Below are positions 33,005 to 47,194 of a DNA stretch of 64,000 bases, in pieces. Where the stretch lies: contig JABVXU010000013.1 of assembly GCA_013365365.1 (NCBI GenBank), forward strand, positions 310,001-374,000, given 5' to 3'. The stretch's first letter is position 1; every line of letters begins with the position of its first letter. A model generated the notes under the pieces. That model worked only from the letters and a program-made list of their open reading frames with translations. It had not been told where the DNA came from and searched no databases. The DNA comes from Cruorifilaria tuberocauda (lineage: Eukaryota; Nematoda; Chromadorea; Rhabditida; Onchocercidae). A program made the translations under genes and the position numbers.

Positions 33005-36000
33005 ATGGAAGAGATAACGCTACTTCTACTATTAACTTTACGAATGGATTTATTGAGATATTCTTATACTTATGGCGAACAAGATGATTCGTGCAGTTGG
33101 AATGTATGAAATTTTATATTTAAAATTGAAGAATGTAAAAAGTGTGAAAATTAATTTAGGATAATTACTTATAGAAACTTCTCTGACTGATTTGTCAACA
33201 ACTATTGAAATATTGCCTGAATTGGACGGAAATTTAGACCTAACTTTTAAGAGAATTGCAGAAATGTAATAGCTGGAATGAACGAGCAGATGTATTGAAT
33301 GTTCACCTAATCTGTCATACACATGATGATCCAGGCTGGATTAAAACTATTGATCAATACTATTATGGATGTAAGTTACTGATTGACTGAATTAAGTTTA
33401 GAACTATTTTGAAACACTTAAAAAACTGGTTCTGAATTAGAAGGGAATAAAATAGAGAAATAAAAAATCATTTTGTAGCTCAGAAAAGAAAAACAGCCAC
33501 AGGTGTGCAATATATTCTCAATACTGTAATTGATGAATTGGAAAAGGATGAAAGTAGGCGTTTTGCATGGTGTGAAACGTCATTTCTATGGCGTTGGCTC
33601 GTTGATTACAAACAAAGGAAGCGATTGGAAAAACTTGTCCAACAAGGTGAATAATGTGTTTATCAAAGTTAACATTTATCAAAGTCCAATAAGGTAAGTA
33701 TTTATAGCAATTCCTAAGCGTATTATCATCAAAGTAAAAGTGAACGATTAAAAGATCATATGAACTTTTTTGCAATAAATAATCAAATTTTAGGGCAAAT
33801 CGAATTTATTGGTGGCGGTTGGGTGCAGAACGATGAAGCCGTAGCCTATTATGTTGATATTGTTGATCAGATGACACTTGGTCTCAGGACTTTAAATAAA
33901 TATTTTGGTGATTGTGGTGTGCCACGTGTTGCATGGCAAATTGATCCGTTCGGACATAGCCGAGAAATGGCTAATTTATTGGCATTGGCTAGTATTTTCA
34001 TTGAAAATTAGTTTTTACTTACAAGTTTTGTTAAATTATACTTGAATGTAATAAAACTGTTTAATTCTTATAAATATTCAAAATAACTGTTGAAAAAAAG
34101 GAAAGAGAAAAAAATTTTGATTCCAAAGAAAAATAGATAAAGATAAAGGTAAAATAAGAATATAAAGTGTAAAGGAAGGAAAAGAAAATGATTAAATTCA
34201 TTAATAAAATTAAAATAAAAAAAAGAACTAATTTTCATTTATCTCTTGCAGATGGATTTCGAGGCTCTTTTTTTTTCTCGTCTTCATTTCTTGGAAAAAG
34301 AAATTCGTATAAAAAATTCAAGCCTGGAATTTATTTGGGATAGTTCCGATGATCTTAGTAAGAATTATATTATAATATAGCAAAATGATATGATGAAAAT
34401 GATTTTTGAATAATTTCAAGAATATTTCAGAAACGAACATCTTAACAGGTGCATTTTATTGGGATAGCTATGGTCCGCCACCAGGATTCTGTTTTGATCG
34501 TGAATGTCTAGATGAACCTATCATGGATCAGAACTATCTGGAAGAATACAATGTCAACCAACGTGTGAATAAATTCGTTGAATATGTTAACAGACAGGTT
34601 TTTTACCTATTATTATATGTATTCCGAAAAAAGAAAAATTGAAGAAAGAACTGAAATTGTGTTAATTTTTTGAACACTTAATGTGACGTTGAAATGAAGA
34701 TAGGAAAGGTTATGGTAGTGACAGCAAAATTGAAATAATTTATGGAAAAGAAATGAATTTAATTACTTCAGTTTTAGTTAAACATTTATAATGCCAAGAT
34801 TCTTGCATGGAATTTTTGTATGTGAGTATTTCTCTGAAATAATTAAAATTATGATTTCTTCATTAGGCTTCACATCAACGAACCAATCATGTAATGCTTT
34901 TAATGGGAGGCGATTTTCAATATACAGCAGCGAATCAATGGTACATCAATCTCGATAAACTCATCTCATTTATCCGAAAAAATAAAGTATACTTTACAAA
35001 ACATGATAAATGTACAAATTTGATCAAATCGAACGATTCAAGTTTAAATTATGAATGATTTTGATATCAGTAATAATATCTTTTTCAGACTTTAAGTGAA
35101 AAGATTAATATCTTCTACTCGACACCTTCCTGCTATCTGAAGGCGCTGAAAGAAGCGCATCCAAAATTACCACGGAAACTGGATGATTTTTTTCCTTACG
35201 CATCGGCCAATCATAGCTACTGGACTGGTTTTTTCACCAGTAGGCCCACATTTAAACGCTTCATTCGACAAAGTAGTGCACTGTTACAGGTACGAATTCA
35301 TTTATCCAAATTTCACATTTACAAATTTACGCAAATTTGAAAACATCAGATATAGATGAATTCTTCTCGATTAAAATTTTTAATTTCGAATATCTGATTG
35401 ATATTACTTTCTCCAAGAAGAAATACTTCTTTTCTAGTTGTAGAAAACTGAAATATGCTTACTACTTACTTTATCACGTAGGTAGCAAAGAATCATATTA
35501 CTTACAGCTCGTTAAGCAACTTCAAACAATCACAATGCAAATGACAAACAACAGCAGCATATTGCGAAATGCTGTAGCACTTGCGCAACATCATGACGCT
35601 GTTACGTAATACTTAAACTTCCTACGAACGTTTATTTCTTCTCTTTGATTTAAATCTGGTAAACAAGTAAACTTTTTGTATCAAAAAGCATTTCTTGCAA
35701 TATGCAAGCACAAGCCTCTTTAATATTTTAATTGACAAAACAATAAGAATGAAAGTCCTTGACTTGCACGTTATGCGTAATCACCGTAACTTATTTTTAT
35801 ATCAATAACAAAGCAAATTTAATGCAAATAATATAACACGATGAAAAAGTTACCATTTTCATTTCAGTGGTACAGCACGAGAAAATGTTACTAAAGATTA
35901 TGAACTTCGACTTTCTCAAGGTTGGAACGAAGCCGAAGTATTAATTACTTATCACAATATTTTTTTAGTTATGTAAATTACGAGGAATGCAAAAGCAAAA

Positions 36001-39000
36001 ATATTCAACTTGAAAAAGCCTATCTGTAATCATAGAAAAGATAACGATAAATTCATCATTTTTTTTAGAAGAAATATAGCTGTTATAGCACTTTATTTTA
36101 TTTCTTTCATTTTCAGGTGACTATTAACAATGCATTAATGAAATTAATTCCGAAATTGAGTGGGACGATTCCCGAGAAGCAAATCATTTGCCGTGATATC
36201 AACGTAACAATATGTAATTTAACCAGGTTTCTTCTTGTACTGCTATTCCTTTTTCTCAATTGATTTTCCTTTACTTCTAATATCTCTCTTTTATCTTATT
36301 CACCGTTAAATCGACAGAAAAGGTTAAAAACGGATATGGAAATTCTAGGAAAGAAACGGTTAGTATAATTTCATTATGATATTTCTCTCTTCCATCCTGT
36401 CTTTAATTTTTCCGATTGCACGGTAACGGAACTATTATTGTTTACAACTCGAATTCTCAATCACTAACTACTATATTACGGATTCCGTTCTATTCTCGAT
36501 CGGCTACTGTTTGGTCATTTGATGGAAAGCTAGTTAATGTCCAAGTTTGTTCTCATACATTTTGAATATAAAATACAAATCATTGTAAATAAAAATTGAA
36601 TGACTTGCAATGGTCGCACAATTTAATGAAGATTTCAACTAGCAAAAATCATCCCAAAGATTGATTGAATTGTAACTTTCTGATTCATGGAAAACAATGA
36701 AATATTTCATATTTATTGGAGATGATCGAAAGAAGAGTGAGTTTTAAATTGGCAGCCGGTAATTAGTACAAAAAACATAAAAACATGTTTGAATTTTGAA
36801 AACAGCAAAAAGTTCGATCAATTTCCAGATCAATAAAGTGTTCTACAATGGTGCACAACTCAAAAAATCGTCAAGTGCTCCGTATGAATTACTTATTCCA
36901 GCAAATGTACCAGCACTTGGCTTTACAACATTCTTTCTATCTAATCAGACGTTAGTGTTAATTGTATTATTATATCTTAGAATTAAGAATAACTTATGCA
37001 ATGAAATGAGATCTTTGAAATTCCAATGCTATTCATTCTATTTTTGATTTTTACGGAGTATAAATTTTAGGATCATAAAAATGGTTGAATATGCGAAGCA
37101 TCGATCAGCGCCAAGAACAATCAAAAACGAACATACGAAAGGGACTAATATAACCGTAATGAAAAATGAGGTAACCCCTTCAAATGTGCTCACTTCCATG
37201 TTATAATTAATTATTACTTACAAGATTTAAGAAAAAATTATGTGGATAGGTATGATCAAGCAGATAATAATTTATTTTATACATTCCATGGCAATAGCTT
37301 AACTTTTGAATCGTTTCAAGTGCAGAAGTAAGATTTTATCATTTATTTATGGGCAAACTGTAATATTAATGTCAAATTTGCGATTATAAATTACTCCCGT
37401 TATTTCAATATGAATTTGTAGTATATTGGACTTACGTTCGATAGCACTGGACAGCTAATGTCACTGAAGAACCGGAAAACAGGGAGAACTATTGAATTCA
37501 AACAGGAATTCCTAATTTACAAAGGGATGGGTTTTTCAAACAATGTAAATCAATCATCAGGAGCTTATATTTTTCGACCGAACGGTACTCAAGCAGAAAA
37601 GATATCAAATATGGCAAGTGTGCAATATATTGAGGTCTGTTCTACAGTGCATATTTCAGCTTATCTTTTAGGAACATAAAACTGACAACAATTGATGAAA
37701 GATGAGTATAAACAATTCATTTATAGGGCTCACTGATAAATGAAACAAGGCAGATTATCGCTCCATGGATCAGCCAAGTGATTCGCTTATATCGTGGCAA
37801 GAATTTGGTGGAATTTGAATGGACAATTGGACCAATACCAAAAGAACTCAAGTATGTGAGAAATTCAATTTTTATTAAAAATATACCTGAAAATTTTTGC
37901 AATTTCCTGCAGTTGGGAAAAAAAAACACAAAAATCATCATCCTTATAATAATAAAGTAAAAATGTTAAGCATGATATTCTTTTTTTTCCCTGTCTCCAA
38001 AAAGAGATATCCTAGTTGGAATATAATTTGATTTTAACTTGAATTGTTGAAATTTCTTTGCAAATTTCAAATTTCCTCACTTATTATTTCCTGCTTTAGA
38101 AATCCAATAGCAAAAGAAATAATTACACGATATACGACAAATATAAATTCAACTGGCATATTTTACACTGATTCAAACGGAAGGCAAATGATGAAAAGAA
38201 CGTAAATATCTTTTTTGTATTCATTGGATTAACTATGAGAAGTTTTATAGCTATTTTTACTTTTTTAATTTTATTGAAAAGTGCAATATGCAATTATTCC
38301 TTAGACTTTTCCCACGATTCTTTTCACAATCATTCCATACTTTCTTTTGCCTTTATGGATATGAATCCCATTTGAAATTCTTTTTAGTATCAACAGTTAT
38401 CCATCATTCTCGTACACTAATACTGAACCAGTAGCGGGAAACTACTATCCCGTAAATAGTCGTATTTATATTCGAGATCCAGTAAATCAATTAACCGTAC
38501 TTACGGATCGTTCTCATGGTGGTACCAGTCTAAACGACGGACAAATTGAATTGATGGTAATGCATATAGATTTTTATTGCATAAATTCGTTTTCACTCAC
38601 ATTCACTTAATTCCAATTTCGCATGACTAAATGAGAGTTTGCAGCAATAAAACAGCGGTTGAGTGGGAATTCTTTTCAGCTCCATCGCAGATTATTTTAT
38701 GATGATAATTTCGGTGTCGGTGAGGCATTAGATGAGTTAGGTGATACTGGACAAGGACTGGTTGTTCGAGGACGACACTGGATCATTATGGAAAGTCCCG
38801 AAGATTCGGCAAGACTTCACAGACCACTTGCTTTTGAACTTTATAATTCTCCATTAATTACATTTGCGGAACGAAAAATGGCACCGTCGGATTATATTCG
38901 AGCATTTATTACGGAGGTTGTTTGTAAATAATAGGCATTGAATCCAAACTTGTTCTCACTAGACTCTCACTAGTTTTTGATCTGTATTGAAACTGATTTC

Positions 39001-39815
39001 TAGCGAATTTCTATCAACCGATGTAGAACGGTTTCTCATTTTCTAGCATTCTGCTCTAAAGCGATCGCTTTCATTAGCTATCAATGTTCTAACCATGGAA
39101 GTGATAGCTCCGAATCGTATCATCATTCGTTTCGAGCATATTTTCCAAGGTGATGAAGATAAAAATTTAGCGCAACCTATAGAAATCAATCTGAATGTAA
39201 GCATTTTATAAATTCGAAAATATAAAAGTAAATTAAAGACGTATTATTTCTGTCTATGGATGTGAATACTTCATTAAATTATAATGTTCGCATAATGAAG
39301 AGCTTCATGAGTTGTATTCCAATATAGTAGCGCTTCAAAGGGTACCCATCGAACAGAAAAAAATGAAAAGACGGAGCTCATCAATCCCATTTGCAGTTGG
39401 CACAGTTTTCTGTCCGATAGTTTCTTCTTGGTTTACTTGATTAATTTGTCATTAAGCTCATCATCTCTTCCCAAGCTTTGAATTATTTATAGAACAACAA
39501 TGAAACTTTTATCATTGTAGGGTTTATTTACCACATTCGATATTGTCTCCATGGAGCAACTCAATCTTGCAGCGATGAAAAAAAGAACTTCGAATAAGTC
39601 TGCACAAAATAATCCATTTAAACCGAATCAGAATTCCTCAAGAATCTCTCAGAAAGGTGTAATTTTACTTATTTTCTTTTCTAAATTTAATAGGATAAAC
39701 AAATTTTCCAAAAGAGAAACATGTGCTAATCATGAAATTCTTTGTTCTTTTTTTAAAATTTCTTATTTTCGCTTGATTTGGTGATATTTCAGAAAACGAT
39801 ATTTCAGTATTATAA
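33005..39815 (+). CDS. Lysosomal-type alpha-mannosidase (GH38, MAN2B1 class)
   Basis: Class II alpha-mannosidases hydrolyse alpha-mannosyl residues of N-glycans; this type acts in lysosomes. I trace 23 exons from the ATG at 33005 to TAA 39813-39815, about 983 residues, close to vertebrate MAN2B1. A signal peptide ([14 protein letters not shown]) is followed by [18 protein letters not shown], whose H54 and D56 are zinc ligands, and by [13 protein letters not shown] with the nucleophile Asp. Next come [15 protein letters not shown] and [15 protein letters not shown], then [19 protein letters not shown] with the third zinc-site His. The C-terminal beta domains contain [35 protein letters not shown] and [17 protein letters not shown], all family signatures. 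Three splice oddities occur: a GC donor at 33988, a 10-nt exon at 36349-36358, and the next exon (from about 36422) lacking an AG acceptor. Many NxS/T sites fit a secreted or lysosomal glycoprotein. The last 8 codons are least certain. Confidence 0.93.
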
Positions 39816-42505
39816 CATTCCTCTTTCACTTTTTCCACTTATAATTTTCCCTCATCCAGAGAGATACAGCGCGAGGGAGTAAAAAAGACAAACTAGGAAA
39901 GTTTGAAGAAGGCAAAAGTTCATTAACGAGTAGAATCATTAATGATAATTAGTCATTAGTGAGAAGATAAATCATTCAACCAGCTCTAAAGATTAACTCC
40001 TTTATCAACAAATTATGCGAAAGCATTTAATTTAATTTACTGTTAAAGTTTAATTTTTTGATAAAAGTTTCAGTCATTGGAGAAGGGAAATTAAAAGGAA
40101 GAGATAAAATGAAACATATTTTAGAATTGCTGATCAACTTACAACCTATGGAAATTCTGACATTCGAAGCCGAAATACGTCCCATCAAGAAATCGCAATT
40201 TTATTCTCAATAAGAAAAAAAATTAAACTGCTCAAGAGGTAACTGTAAAAATTACAAATGAAATAAATTATCATATTTTTGGCATGTACAACAAAACATT
40301 ATCTATAATTCAGACAGAGAAGATTATAATTCCACCAAGAGCAGAAAGCATCAGCAGAATGAGACGTGGCTGTTGCACATTGGGACTATACGCGGAGCGC
40401 GTTAGCATTGGTGATGATTAAGCGAGATGTGAGAAAGTGGGGGGTGGTTGGTTGTTGCGTGACTGGTGGGGCTGTTCTCGATGCACAGGTGGCGCGTGAG
40501 GTTTCTCGCTGTTGTGCGTTGCAGTTTTTGCTTTAGAGTGTTAATGGATGTACGTAAACGTCGGGCAAGGGTAGAAAACTAAAGTTGAACCGGAGGGTGA
40601 AGTGTTAGAAGTGATTAGCTCGCTTGATATTTGTTAGCTAATCCATATTCAATGTACAGTATAGGGAGAAGTAATAAGTCTTGTACTGCTACTGCCCATA
40701 TCATCTTTTCCTTTATTCCAATTTTATATTATTTCCTTTCACGCTTGAAGCACGTAATGTCTTTTTTCCCTAATTACAAACAATTCGTATAATAACTATA
40801 CTGGTCCATAATTCCTTATTTCATATCGATTGGACTCCAATTGGAAGATCGTTTTAAATGTTTAACATTCGTATGTTCATTCATTTTACGAAAAACACTA
40901 GAATCTACATAGAACTTTTAAGCAGTACTGAAAAGGAACATGATATCGTTTTCTGTACATTGGCTTCTACGTGTAATCGTATCGGCCTGAAATATAATCT
41001 TAAATTGTTCAGTTCTTTCCAAGCATCCATGTCCTGAAAGCTTCAAGTGATTATATTGCTGTCTCTTTCAGTCTTCGATACGAATCAATAAGAATTTCGT
41101 TTTAATTTTATGGAGGTTGTAAGATTCACTTTAAATGCATCTGCAAGTTTAATTCAATATCCTTACCAACCATATGATGTTACAATTTCAACCAATCGAT
41201 TTGAGCAGACAACGGAAACTTTACATCTGTGTCTCAAGCTCCAATGTGAAAAAGTTCACCAGCTCTTATCTCTCAACATTCGAAGTATTAAGATTTAGCT
41301 ATTGAAGCACTTTTAAAATAATGGACTTCCTCAAACACTGTATCTCTTTTCTGTGGGAAACGTCTGATCTTTTATGATTACTTCTTTGCAATAGATAATG
41401 AATCGGGAGAGATTCGATGAAATAGGAATCATTTCCAAAGTCTGCTAGTAGTCGTGAGATTTTAAAGATTTCTATTCTTTTCTCACAGAAGCGTTCCAAG
41501 TACAGCGACCTTCGCGAAAATCCATACGACACATTTTCAACATTTAATTGTCCGTTGTTTACTTCCCGCGCAATTTGTTACGAAATAATGCTGATTTTAT
41601 CCAGCAATAGCAGTGAAAGTGGTGAAAACCATCGCTAACTCTTAAGGAGTTTTTCAATCTTGCGAAATTTTCACTAATTGTTTGATATTCAATTTTCCCT
41701 TGTCTGCAAATTTTTTCACTCCAAATTGAAGTCGTTTACTTCACTCTTAGTTTGTTTCATTCAAAAACAACCATGTCAGACTCATGCAAACACATAATGG
41801 AACAGTAAGTTGACCACAAAGTCACAAAGTAATTTTTATTTATTAAAGAGTACTATTGGATCATTATTGTTCTGGTACTGTTAGAAATCCTTCAATGTTA
41901 GAACAGTTATCTTTTGGGTATTGGATACCTAGGATAATTCTCATTCAACTGATATCTCTTTTATTTGTCTGCACGATTTGTGTTCAAATTTCCGTCTCCA
42001 AATAGAGTTAAATGTACACAGAGACTGACAGTGACGTTTTTGACCGTTGAAGAGTGACTGTGTACATGCGTTTCTGCGTTTCTGTGAAGGGAATCATGAG
42101 AAATATCGATCCACATTTCTCTTCATTCAATTCTCTTAGTAATTTCTCTTTGCACATGTACATGGACAAAAAAGGAAAGAAATCTAATAGATTGGTGAGT
42201 ATGTGGATAGTTGAAGATATGGATGTGATGCATGAAGAGGGACAGAGATTAATACGACATAGCGGGGGTAGCGCTATACCATATGGTAATGGTTGGCTAG
42301 CGACTGATCATAAATGAATTGATATTCATCTGGAGAGAAAGAAATCATATTCAATAATCTAATAAAAAAGGAACGTAGGACTTATTGTGCTATAATGTTA
42401 TCACGAAATTTTCACTTGCATACTGTTTTCTGAAAACCAAATGTTTGTAAAAATTTGTAGGGCTTATTAAAAAGTACTATCTAGTTTCGTATCGGTATTT
42501 TGCAT
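39816..42505. other. Intergenic and 5' region of rho-1
   Basis: AT-rich except for a G-rich island at about 40380-40560. Open frames such as 41110-41298 (+), 41299-41532 (-) and 42054-42317 (+) have no recognised similarity or splice partners. The Rho ATG follows a T-rich stretch without a close AG, so 5' UTR structure is unclear. Confidence 0.45.
40380..40560 (+). promoter_or_regulatory. G-rich, CpG-containing island, candidate promoter or 5' exon
   Basis: A local jump in G content and CpG in otherwise AT-rich DNA. It contains GGGGGG at 40439-40444 and several GG/GGGG runs to about 40475. It lies 2 kb upstream of the Rho1 GTPase. Promoter or non-coding exon status is inference from composition alone. 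Confidence 0.3.
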
Positions 42506-44391
<1,886 letters not shown>

Positions 44392-47194
44392 CAAGTCTCA
44401 AGCTACAAAGTTTCAGTTTTTCTGTTTCACATGTAACATTTTATTTTACGAATCTTTAATCGATCACCAAATATCACTCGACCATTATTTCCAAGTTTCT
44501 TGCTTAATCATTTTATCCACCTAATTAATTATGAGTTAACAAAAATTGGAAGCGATATGAGAGTTGAAGACCTTCCTTAAACTTAGGGGATAATAGAAAT
44601 TGAGAGATAATTTTCTAACTCTTGACCCTTAGTGGCATCTTTAAATTAACTGTTCTCTTAATTAGTTTATCTTTAATTGTTGCTAAAAAGATAAGCAGAA
44701 ACTTGAACTTTTAAAATATTAGCTTTTTCTTGTCCTTTTTTTATTCTGGAAATTCATTATCGTACTTTGGCATAACTGGTAGTCAACATAGTGTTGAAGA
44801 TCATATCCAGTTGCTTAGGGAACGATAAAGTTAAAAAATCATTAAAAAAATCATGCACTGTATTATATCTTTATTTTTATGCATTCGGTAGTGTTGATAG
44901 CGGTATTGGATATGTTGTGACAGAAATATACATGCTTTTGATTTGGATTGTCAGGCTATGAAAATTTATGGTTATGCCTTTGAGTTCGAACATGGTTAAA
45001 TTCGGAAGGATTACTCTATCATATTGGTTCAATTAATGTCTGATCTATATTCCCTTGTTTTCATTTCATCAAATACTGCTGTAATTTATCATTAATAAAA
45101 TTTCATTTTGTGTGCTTGCCTGACTCGAATTTCGCCCAATTTGCAGATTTTACGAAAGTCTTTAGATGTATCCATAACGACATAAAAAATAACTAGTTAT
45201 GCCAAAATATGTTGCATCTCCAAGTTTATTAAATCAAAGGTTCACATCATTTCGAAGTATTTCTAGATAAAATGCTTCTAAATATACAATAGCCCAATTA
45301 AATAGGGAAGGACATTTCTTTGTTAATAGAATCAAGGATTTAAAGTCGGATTGGTCTAAATTGAGTTTTCTGGTATTGCAGTTTTCACATCAGAAATGAT
45401 ATCAGTTAGCAGAGCAGCAATCTTCCAGTCACTTTTTTCGTAAATCTATAATTTGTACATGGGTTCAATATTTTGCACCTCTACCGTACGTTCATTGAAT
45501 ATCCGTGAACATATATTTCTAGGATGGCATTCAAATTAACAGGATTAATCGCAGTGAAGGCAATTATTCATTAACAAGCAATATATTTACCAAAAATATA
45601 CCATACTGTTGATTCATATTCTCATCTAATGTTAAAGTCTGGGAGGCAAGAAGGACAGAAAAATAATTTTAGAATCTCCAAAGATATTTACGATATTTCT
45701 CCTAATGGAAACGAAAGGAAATAATCAATAATATACTTGGAATGACTTGTACCTATTTTCCAAATAAAACCAGTGTTTGTTATACTATTGCTTTGATAAA
45801 ACCAGCTAACATCAAACTCAAAAATAAGTGGAAACCTGAGTAACCTTTGCCATTTTTAAATAGTAAGTGTGATGTGATGTAATATCTCGATTTATTTTAA
45901 CTCACATTGATCTCATAACGTTATATACTTTTAATTGATAAGAGAAATAGGCCACATATCAAGTGCCACTTTTAATTTCCCATAATTGACTAAAAGTTAT
46001 TTACAGAAGGGTTGATATATTTACTGTGAACGGTTTGTTCAGCGATGCATCCATAGCAAGAAAAACTTCGGAAAACTTCCACCGGATAATTGGTTGCATT
46101 TCTCAAAAAAAAAATGGATACAATAACGCTCACAACATTCGTGAGGAATTTTTATTATATATTTGATTCATACAAACAATATCCAACGATAAATTATAGC
46201 ACTGATAATAAAATGTGAATTATATTTACTGCTCTGCAGGTCAAAAGTATTGCATGTCAAAACGGTGCGACGATGGATGCATAGTTTTTTTTTTTAAATT
46301 TGGAATTGGAATAGAAAATTCCAACTTCAGACTTCATTTGACATATTGAAAAAAAGAAGATTAGATTAAAAAAAAGGAAAAAAGAGATATGGGAAGTGCT
46401 GAAATGTGATGTTATGTAGAAAAATGTTTTGGAAAGCAGATAAATCCCACTGGAAGTGATGTTCACGCTACTCTTTCTATTCTACTGAAATTATTTCAAA
46501 AGTCGTGATCTAATTAATGTATACATTAGGACTTACAAACTTGGAAAATTACAAATTTTTATGACCGTAAATGATAATCTTAAGTAAATAATTTTGCAAT
46601 AATTTTCTTGATAAAAGATTCCTCGGATTACACACAATCAAAGATGAATTGTTCAAAATGCATGTATTCTACATTAAAAAAATTACCAGTCTTAATTTTT
46701 TTCCTAGATACTGCAGAAATTTCGTAAACCATTTTTATCTACAAAAATTTGATTCTATGTCAAAACTTGCATTCATTTTTCATGAATTAATTTTAAATGT
46801 TTTTTTTTTTGCAATATATACAGATGAATTATTTATCACTACTATTAAAGGGAAGATAAATTCAAGCGGGACTTTTGACATAGCTATTGTAATATATGAA
46901 CTACACAGAACTCGCTGCTGAATTCAAAACCCGAGATATCTTTAAAAAGTGATACTTCAGAGGTCACTTATGAATTCGTAACAAACAATAAGTAATTTCG
47001 GTAATTAACTTCAATTAAAACCTTACTCTCGAACTGTAAGCAAGTTCACGTTTGAGATGGGCTGTATTTAACGCAGCCCACATTTTTGAGGACAGTACTC
47101 GTCGATTGCATTTGGTTGTTTTCTGATCTCTTGTTTGATTTGTGAGTCATTTAAGTCTCGCGATGGATTTGGTGGGAATATCGGAGGACAGTTT
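44392..47194. other. Intergenic between rho-1 and tankyrase
   Basis: AT-rich. It holds the Rho 3' UTR and the tankyrase 5' flank. Open frames at 46257-46466 (-) and 46649-46921 (+) are hydrophobic and low in complexity, with no support. Confidence 0.5.
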
